From: Prevotellaceae bacterium
GTDB lineage: Bacteria; Bacteroidota; Bacteroidia; Bacteroidales; Bacteroidaceae
Assembly (NCBI GenBank): GCA_031262995.1
Contig: JAISGR010000182.1
Location: 1-34,158, forward strand
Reading direction: 5' to 3'
Length of the DNA: 34,158 nt
Part shown: positions 27,583 through 34,158 of the stretch, piece after piece
Position numbering within the stretch: position 1 is the first letter of the stretch
Layout of the letters: each line of letters begins with the position of its first letter
Notes under the pieces: generated by a model
What the model was told of the DNA's origin: nothing
Database searches by the model: none
Seen by the model: only the letters and a program-made list of their open reading frames with translations
Program-made: the position numbers and the translations under genes

Positions 27583-27613
27583 ACCGACGGAGATCAGTTT
27601 CAAATCATGAGCC

Positions 27614-29104
27614 ATGGAAACAATGTACCTGAAGATCAACCCTGCCGACAACGTGGCAGTGGCCATCGCACCGCTCGAAGCAGGCAAACCCATCACTGTC
27701 GACGGCGTTTCCATCACACTGCGCGAGGCAATTCCTGCCGGACACAAGTTTGCACTGAAGGATTTCGTCGAAGGGGAAGACATCGTGAAATACGGCTACC
27801 CCATCGGACACGCCGTTCAAGCCATTCCCGCAGGCAGCTGGATGAACGAGCACAACATCAAGACCAACCTCTCCGGTCTGCTGGAATATACTTACCACCC
27901 GGTAAAAGTCGATTTGAAGATACCCCAACGGCAACTCACCTTCAAAGGATACAGGCGCCGCAACGGCGATGTGGGCATCCGCAACGAGGTGTGGATTATT
28001 CCCACGGTGGGTTGCGTGAACGGCATTGTCAACCGGCTGGCAGAAGGGCTGCGCCGCGAAACGGGCAGCGCAGGCGTGGATGCCATTGCCGCCTACACGC
28101 ACAACTACGGCTGCTCGCAGTTGGGCGACGATCATGAAAACACCCGGAAGATTCTCCGTGACATGGTGCTGCACCCCAATGCCGGCGGTGTACTGGTAGT
28201 CGGATTGGGCTGTGAGAACAACCAGCCCGATGCGTTCCGCGAGTTTCTGGGCGACTATGACGAGAGCCGCGTGAAGTTCATGGTGACACAAAACGTGGGC
28301 GACGAATATGAAGCAGGCATGACGCTGCTGCGCGAACTTTATGCACAGGCATCCCGGGACGAACGTACGGATGTGCCGATAGGCGAACTGCGCGTAGGGC
28401 TGAAGTGCGGCGGCTCAGACGGATTCTCGGGCATCACTGCCAATCCGTTGCTGGGCATGTTCTCCGATTTCCTGATTGCACAGGGAGGCACCGGCGTACT
28501 GACCGAAGTGCCCGAAATGTTTGGCGCCGAAACCATTCTGATGAACCGTTGCCGCACGCCGCAACTCTTCGAACAGACGGTAAGGCTCATCAACGACTTC
28601 AAAGAATACTTCCTCTCGCACGGCGAGCCGGTAGGCGAGAATCCCTCGCCGGGCAACAAAGCCGGAGGCATCTCCACACTCGAAGACAAGGCTTTGGGTT
28701 GCACGCAGAAATGCGGCAAGAGCTATGTGGAAGGGGTATTGCCCTACGGCGAACGCCTGCAGGTGAGAGGGCTGAATCTGCTCTCGGCACCCGGCAACGA
28801 CCTGGTGGCTGCCACGGCGCTGGCATCGTGCGGCTGCCACATCGTTCTCTTCACCACCGGACGGGGAACTCCTTTCGGCACCTATGTTCCCACCATGAAG
28901 ATATCGACCAACTCTGCCCTGGCTAAGAACAAGCCCGGATGGATAGACTTCAATGCCGGCGTCATCGTAGAGGGCGAACCCATGACCGTTACGCTCGAAC
29001 GTTTCATCGGCTACATACTCCGTGTGGCAAGCGGCGAGCCGGTCAACAACGAGCAAAAAGGATACAGGGAGATAGCCATCTTCAAGACAGGAGTTACCTT
29101 GTAA
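27614..29104 (+). CDS. uxaA: Altronate dehydratase, UxaA family
   Basis: SAF-like N-terminus, then RNEVWIIPTVGCVNGIVNRLAE, LGCENNQ, GLKCGGSDGFSGITANP and TTGRGTPFGTYVPTMKISTN. Confidence 0.92.
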   Translation: METMYLKINPADNVAVAIAPLEAGKPITVDGVSITLREAIPAGHKFALKDFVEGEDIVKYGYPIGHAVQAIPAGSWMNEHNIKTNLSGLLEYTYHPVKVDLKIPQRQLTFKGYRRRNGDVGIRNEVWIIPTVGCVNGIVNRLAEGLRRETGSAGVDAIAAYTHNYGCSQLGDDHENTRKILRDMVLHPNAGGVLVVGLGCENNQPDAFREFLGDYDESRVKFMVTQNVGDEYEAGMTLLRELYAQASRDERTDVPIGELRVGLKCGGSDGFSGITANPLLGMFSDFLIAQGGTGVLTEVPEMFGAETILMNRCRTPQLFEQTVRLINDFKEYFLSHGEPVGENPSPGNKAGGISTLEDKALGCTQKCGKSYVEGVLPYGERLQVRGLNLLSAPGNDLVAATALASCGCHIVLFTTGRGTPFGTYVPTMKISTNSALAKNKPGWIDFNAGVIVEGEPMTVTLERFIGYILRVASGEPVNNEQKGYREIAIFKTGVTL

Positions 29105-29146
29105 ATTTACCCCCTCCTAAATGTAATTGACCCCTATAAAGAAAAC

Positions 29147-29183
29147 GGCGGGCGAAGCTTTCAGTGCTTCGTCCGCCATTTTT
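29147..29183. terminator. Bidirectional terminator hairpin between uxaA and rng
   Basis: GGCGGGCGAAGC-tttcagt-GCTTCGTCCGCC-ATTTTT, one G.U pair, preceded by AAAA. Confidence 0.8.
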
Positions 29184-30757
29184 CATTTGATTTCGATTTC
29201 TTCCTTCATGTCTATTTCTTCGCCATTGTGGTCGTAGAAGAAATATTGCAGAAATGCTAACTGCTGGTCGGGAATAATCTTAATACCGAATCCATACTTC
29301 AGTTGCCATTGTCGTTTCAGAGAAACAAGTCCCTGATTGACATAAGCATAGATGTAGGGGTGGATGTGTAACGAGAATTTTCTAATCTTCAACTTGTTGA
29401 CTAAGTAATCAATCTTACTCTCCAGCATGTCCGTAAAGAGGATGGACGACTTGATTTTGCCTTTGCCAAAGCAGGTAGGGCAGACTTCTGAGGTGTTGAC
29501 ATCCATTGCCGGACGCACTCGCTGACGCGTAATCTGCATCAATCCGAACTTGCTCAGCGGCAGGATGTTGTGACGTGCCCTGTCTTTCTGCATGTTTTGG
29601 CACATACGTTCGTAAAGCTTCTGGCGATTTTCGGCTTGGTTCATGTCGATGAAGTCCACCACAATGATGCCGCCCATATCGCGCAGGCGGAGTTGGCGTG
29701 CCAGTTCGTCGGCGGCTCCCAGATTCACTTCGAGTGCATTGGCTTCCTGTCCGTTGGCATTCTTGGTGCGGTTGCCGCTGTTCACGTCAACCACATGCAA
29801 TGCTTCGGTGTGTTCAATAATCAGGTAAGCCCCACTCTTGTAGGAGATGGTTCTGCCGAACGATGCCTTGACTTGCTTCGTAATGCCGAAATTGTCATAG
29901 ATGGGAAGCTGCCCTTTGTACATCTTCACGATGCCTGCCCGTTCGGGTGCAATCAGTGAGACGTAGTCTTTGATCTCATGATACACGGCTTCGTTGTTGA
30001 CGTGTATGCTTTCGAAAGAGGGGTTGAACAAGTCGCGCAACAGTCCCACGGCGCGGCTGGTCTCTTCGAAAATCAGGGCAGGCAGTTTGGTTGCTTTCTG
30101 TACTTTTACGATCGCATCCTCCCAGTGTTTTACCAATACTTTAAGCTCTCCGTCAAGCTCGGCTACGCGCTTCCCTTCTGCCACGGTGCGTACAATAACC
30201 CCGCAATTGCGCGGTTTAATGCTCATCAGCAGTTGTTTGAGGCGGGCGCGTTCTTCGCTCGACTTAATCTTTCCGGATACGGAAACCTTGTCGTTGAAAG
30301 GCATCAGCACGAGGTATCTTCCTGCGAACGACAGTTCGGAGGTGAGTCGCGGACCTTTGGTAGAGATGGGTTCCTTAATGATCTGCACCACCACTTCTTG
30401 TCCCACCTTGAGTGTATCGGACACGGTGCCGCTCTTATCGAGGTCGGGAAGGATGGTTGCTTTAGAGATTTGGGGTACTTTCTTTTTGTCGCTTAAAGTT
30501 TGTCTTACGAACTTCTCTAAAGAGTTGAATTGCGGACCTAAGTCCTGGTAGTGAAGAAAAGCATCCTTCTCGTAACCCACGTCCACGAAGCAGGCATTTA
30601 GTCCGGGCATCAGCTTCCTGATGCGTCCTAAATAGATGTTGCCCACAGCGTAGGAGATATTTCTCCCTTCGCTTTGCAGTTCCACTAAGCTCTTGTCTTC
30701 GAGCAGAGCAATGGAAACCTCTTTGGGCTTTACGTCTACAACGAGTTCGCTTGTCAC
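29183..30757 (-). CDS. rng: Ribonuclease E/G family protein
   Basis: S1-like N-terminus, GGIIVVDFIDM and CPTCFGKGKI (Zn link). Confidence 0.93.
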   Translation of the reverse strand: MTSELVVDVKPKEVSIALLEDKSLVELQSEGRNISYAVGNIYLGRIRKLMPGLNACFVDVGYEKDAFLHYQDLGPQFNSLEKFVRQTLSDKKKVPQISKATILPDLDKSGTVSDTLKVGQEVVVQIIKEPISTKGPRLTSELSFAGRYLVLMPFNDKVSVSGKIKSSEERARLKQLLMSIKPRNCGVIVRTVAEGKRVAELDGELKVLVKHWEDAIVKVQKATKLPALIFEETSRAVGLLRDLFNPSFESIHVNNEAVYHEIKDYVSLIAPERAGIVKMYKGQLPIYDNFGITKQVKASFGRTISYKSGAYLIIEHTEALHVVDVNSGNRTKNANGQEANALEVNLGAADELARQLRLRDMGGIIVVDFIDMNQAENRQKLYERMCQNMQKDRARHNILPLSKFGLMQITRQRVRPAMDVNTSEVCPTCFGKGKIKSSILFTDMLESKIDYLVNKLKIRKFSLHIHPYIYAYVNQGLVSLKRQWQLKYGFGIKIIPDQQLAFLQYFFYDHNGEEIDMKEEIEIK

Positions 30758-30886
30758 AATTTAAGATGTTTTAGTTAGTTAATAAACAAAGGGACAAACC
30801 AGCAAACAACAAGACAACAAGGTGTGTTCCCTCGTCCCCTTGCCGACTTACTAATTTGTCCCTTTTGTCTGTGTTAGACCAAGAAA

Positions 30887-30979
30887 TTATTTCTTACTTT
30901 TATGTCTGTTCTTTCTCAGTCTTTTTTTACGCTTGTGCGTCGACATTTTATGTCTTTTTTTCTTTTTTCCGCTTGGCAT
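30887..30979 (-). CDS. 30-aa basic protein, AURKAIP1/COX24 (mS38/bS22-like) family
   Basis: Not in the ORF track. Reverse-strand translation from the ATG at 30979 gives MPSGKKKKRHKMSTHKRKKRLRKNRHKSKK*. Confidence 0.85.
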   Translation of the reverse strand: MPSGKKKKRHKMSTHKRKKRLRKNRHKSKK

Positions 30980-31020
30980 TTCTTTAATACTTTAAAATTG
31001 GGATTAATATAGTTTTACTA

Positions 31021-31296
31021 TTACTTCTTTACTTCCGTCATAAACGTCTTTGCCGGCTTGAATGCGGGAATGTTATGCTCCGGGATAATAATCGTTGTAT
31101 TACGCGAGATGTTACGCGCCGTTTTTTGCGCCCGCTTCTTTACAATGAAACTTCCGAAACCGCGCAAGTAAACATTCTCATCTCTTGCCAACGAATCTTT
31201 AATTGACGTCATAAATGCCTCAATCGTAGCGAGGACATTTTCTTTTTCGATGCCGGTGCTTTTCGCGATCTGGTTTACAATATCAGCTTTTGTCAT
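31021..31296 (-). CDS. HU/IHF family DNA-binding protein
   Basis: MTKADIVNQIAKSTGIEKENV...LRGFGSFIVKKRAQKTARN...IPAFKPAKTF. Confidence 0.94.
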   Translation of the reverse strand: MTKADIVNQIAKSTGIEKENVLATIEAFMTSIKDSLARDENVYLRGFGSFIVKKRAQKTARNISRNTTIIIPEHNIPAFKPAKTFMTEVKK

Positions 31297-31336
31297 ATCG
31301 TTATTATTATTACTTAGTTCCTAATTTTTTGGACTG

Positions 31337-31344
31337 CAAATATA
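31337..31344 (-). promoter_or_regulatory. Putative -7 box TATATTTG for the HU gene
   Basis: Plus strand CAAATATA, ~41 nt upstream of the HU start. Confidence 0.5.
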
Positions 31345-31419
31345 TAGCTTTTATTATTCTCCCAAAAATATATTCTCGAGATTTTTCTAAAAAACTACGG
31401 CGCCGACAGATATTCATTG

Positions 31420-31436
31420 CAAAAGTACTATTTTTG
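31420..31436. promoter_or_regulatory. Back-to-back -7 boxes between HU and mutY
   Basis: CAAAAGTA-C-TATTTTTG: minus TACTTTTG and plus TATTTTTG both match TAnnTTTG. Confidence 0.45.
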
Positions 31437-31441
31437 CCGCC

Positions 31442-32500
31442 ATGAACATCAACTTCAGCACCCGTTTAATAGACTGGTACGCCGACCACAAACGGCATTT
31501 GCCCTGGCGTGAAACAAGCGATCCGTATCGGATCTGGATTTCGGAGATTATCTTACAGCAGACACGTGTCGCACAGGGGTACGACTATTTCCTGCGGTTC
31601 ATCCATCGTTTCCCCGATGTCCGTTCGCTTGCCGAAGCGTCCGACGAAGAGGTGATGAAGTTGTGGCAGGGGCTGGGCTACTATTCGCGGGCGCGTCATT
31701 TGCACCAGGCTGCCGGAAGTATGCAGGGCGTGTTCCCGAGTACTTATGCCGAAGTACGGGCATTGAAAGGAGTGGGCGATTATACGGCGGCTGCCATCTG
31801 TTCCTTTGCCTACAATATGCCTTGTCCGGTGGTCGACGGCAACGTATATCGCGTGTTGGCACGCTATTTCGGCATCGACACCCCCATCGACACCACCAAC
31901 GGCAAGAAGCTTTTTGCCGCGCTTGCCGACGAAATGCTCGACCGCCAACGTCCTGCCGTTTACAACCAAGCCATCATGGATTTCGGGGCGTTGCAGTGCA
32001 CGCCGCAATCGCCCGACTGCTTGCAGTGTCCGCTCGTCGACGGGTGCGTGGCTGCCCGCGAAGGACGCACGGCGCAACTGCCGGTCAAACAGCACAAGGT
32101 AAAGACATCCTGCCGGTACCTCAATTATATATATGTACGGGCGCGCGCGAACGAAAAGGAATACACCTTCCTGAAGAAGCGAACCGCCAATGACATCTGG
32201 CAGAACCTATACGAATTTCCGCTGATAGAGAGTGATGCGCCGCTTTCCGAAGAGGCGTTTAAACGCCTCCCCCAACTCAGCCTGCTCTTTGCGGCGGACG
32301 AACTGTCGACGTTGCACGTGCTTTGTCGCGATGTGAAACACGTACTCACGCACCGCATCATCTACGCCAACCTTTACGAGGTTACGCTCTCCGAGTCATC
32401 CGCCGCTTTGACCGATTACATCAAAGTCGATGTGAATGAATTGGGCGAATATGCCGTACCCCGACTGATACAAACTTTTATCGAGACCTGTATCGGATAA
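31442..32500 (+). CDS. mutY: A/G-specific adenine glycosylase
   Basis: LPWRETSDPYRIWISEIILQQTRV; LKGVGDYTAAAI; 4Fe-4S Cys motif CTPQSPDCLQCPLVDGC. Confidence 0.95.
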   Translation: MNINFSTRLIDWYADHKRHLPWRETSDPYRIWISEIILQQTRVAQGYDYFLRFIHRFPDVRSLAEASDEEVMKLWQGLGYYSRARHLHQAAGSMQGVFPSTYAEVRALKGVGDYTAAAICSFAYNMPCPVVDGNVYRVLARYFGIDTPIDTTNGKKLFAALADEMLDRQRPAVYNQAIMDFGALQCTPQSPDCLQCPLVDGCVAAREGRTAQLPVKQHKVKTSCRYLNYIYVRARANEKEYTFLKKRTANDIWQNLYEFPLIESDAPLSEEAFKRLPQLSLLFAADELSTLHVLCRDVKHVLTHRIIYANLYEVTLSESSAALTDYIKVDVNELGEYAVPRLIQTFIETCIG

Positions 32501-32713
32501 GCAGATAGTTCGACTTGTAGTCATCCTTCTCTCTAAACAGATAAGAAGAGACTCTCTCCGAGATAGCGCTGAGAATGAAGATATTCAATCGGTCGGTTCA
32601 TGAAACGGTTTTGTTATGAAACATCATGTGTCTGTTTGTTGTAATCGCGTGTTCCCTCTTCTAAGGATGCGCGCATTCGTCGCGGTTATCTCCTGCGGGG
32701 GGAAAGAGTGACT

Positions 32714-34158
32714 CTACTGCCTGATGCAGCGAACACTGAATGCATAACCTCGTTGGCACTGGTCGCGACGAATGTCGGTGGATACCATTCTGATGCGTCC
32801 CGCATAACCCACTCCTGCGGGGGAACACGACCAATAGTTGGCATTCACTCCGGGTGTGTCTAAACTACCGCTTGTTTGGTGTCTCCAACCTGATTCGGAA
32901 AGGAAACGCACCGTAGATGGCATCTCACCGTCTTCAAAATGCGCGGAAGCATCCGTCGTGGCATTGGCTCCTACAAACCATCCGTTGGAGATTTCGTACA
33001 TGCCGTAGGTTTCCGGATACACTGATACGCCGGCGAACGTCCCATATTTGACATTCGTACCCTGTCCCAACAAATCGCTCAACTCGGCGGCGGTGGGCAT
33101 CCGCCATTTGCCTGTTACCCAGCCTTGGTCGGTGATGTATCGGCAGATGTCGCCTTTGCCGGTGGTTGCGTCATAACCCACACCCCGATAATCTACCATA
33201 AACTGGTCTACGGTGGGGTCTTGCGTGCGACCGGTGGTGACGTAGGGAACGGCATCCCAGCTGGCGGGTTGGGTTGCCATGGGATAATACACGATGCTAT
33301 TAGCCGCACCACTGGCAGTACTGGAGAAGAAGCGGACATCGCCGTTGCTCAACGGCGACCCGTTGACAGCCACCAGCGACCCAAATCGGAAGAACACGCC
33401 TTGTACGTTGGCAGGTATGCTACTGTTGTCGGCAGCACTTTCGGCAAAGGTGAGTTTGTTGGCAAGGTCATAGCCGCTTTTGCCTTCGGTGCTTACGGCG
33501 ATGACATTGCTATACGCCCACACATCCCTTTGTTGCGTCACCTTTACCGTGTAGGCGAAGCGTCCTGCGGAGACCTTCACGTATGCGGTTCGGTCGGTGG
33601 CACCGTCGGCACTGTTTCCGGCAGTGGTGTAGAGGGAGAGTGCAGTGCCTGCTTCGTTGATGCTGCCGGTGGCAGCGCCGGTCAGCGAGGTGGCAGTAGT
33701 GGTGCCGTAGTGCAGGGTGAGCCAAGCGGAGGCACTCGTTTGTGCGGTGCAGTCGGCATCGTCGTAGACGGCGGCAGTCCATCCGGTGGCGACATCGGTC
33801 TTCAGGGTGAGCAGGTTGCGGTTGTCGGTCAGGGTGGTGATGATGCCGCAGGGCACGGTCACCGCCTGCCGGTCGACGGAGAGATAGCTGTTCTTGTCGA
33901 ACATGATGTTGCCAGCATCGCTCTCTACCTGCATGGTGATGCCGGTGGCGATGTTCATTGCCGGATAGGCAAAGGCTTCGGCGGCGGTGGCGTATCCGGC
34001 GCTCAACACGGCGGTGATGTTCACCGTGTAGCGATGGTTGCGCAGCAGGGGCAGGTAGGTAACGGCGGTACCGACACCACCCGCCTGTGTGGCGAAGTCG
34101 ACGCGATAGAAGGTCTCTGTGGCACTTCCGTTGTAGTAGCCGCCCACCACGAGGCAGG
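32714..34158 (-). CDS. Fimbrillin-like/BACON-type surface protein with C-terminal FISUMP-like domain, partial (extends off right edge)
   Basis: YLPLLRNHRYTVNITAVLSAGY is fimbrillin-like. The C-terminus WRMPTAAELSDLLGQG...YWSCSP...RGYAFSVRCIRQ is FISUMP-like. The frame stays open to the edge; the listed start is an internal GTG. Confidence 0.75.
   Translation of the reverse strand, partial: CLVVGGYYNGSATETFYRVDFATQAGGVGTAVTYLPLLRNHRYTVNITAVLSAGYATAAEAFAYPAMNIATGITMQVESDAGNIMFDKNSYLSVDRQAVTVPCGIITTLTDNRNLLTLKTDVATGWTAAVYDDADCTAQTSASAWLTLHYGTTTATSLTGAATGSINEAGTALSLYTTAGNSADGATDRTAYVKVSAGRFAYTVKVTQQRDVWAYSNVIAVSTEGKSGYDLANKLTFAESAADNSSIPANVQGVFFRFGSLVAVNGSPLSNGDVRFFSSTASGAANSIVYYPMATQPASWDAVPYVTTGRTQDPTVDQFMVDYRGVGYDATTGKGDICRYITDQGWVTGKWRMPTAAELSDLLGQGTNVKYGTFAGVSVYPETYGMYEISNGWFVGANATTDASAHFEDGEMPSTVRFLSESGWRHQTSGSLDTPGVNANYWSCSPAGVGYAGRIRMVSTDIRRDQCQRGYAFSVRCIRQ

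Overview
Bacteroidales-type chromosomal segment, judged from sigma-ABfr-like TAnnTTTG -7 boxes and gene families. Positions ~1-15,222 are a tightly packed minus-strand operon that looks like an aryl-polyene (APE)-type type II PKS/FAS cluster. It encodes three ketosynthases with intact catalytic residues, two degenerate ketosynthase-like proteins, two ACPs, two hotdog dehydratases with complementary active-site losses, a thioesterase, an LpxL-like acyltransferase, an O-methyltransferase-like protein, a GT2 glycosyltransferase, a LolA-like protein, an EamA/SMR-like transporter and an MMPL exporter fused to a PlsC-type acyltransferase. A FAD oxidoreductase runs off the left edge. A fabG-type ketoreductase (17,956-18,684) probably belongs to the same pathway but is separated by a repeat-rich insert with a lipocalin-like lipoprotein and an Rpn-family nuclease. 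The right half holds lysE-like, rfbD, prfC, a UDP-glucuronate decarboxylase-like gene, a REC-HisKA-HATPase hybrid, a hexuronate module (KDPG aldolase, KDG kinase, LacI regulator, altronate dehydratase), rng/rne, a 30-aa COX24/bS22-like ORF missing from the ORF track, HU, mutY and a partial fimbrillin/FISUMP-like protein. The most unexplained signal is a set of five intergenic loci of imperfect tandem repeats. Their sequences are unrelated but all have a 21-23 bp period, and three abut the 3' ends of genes.
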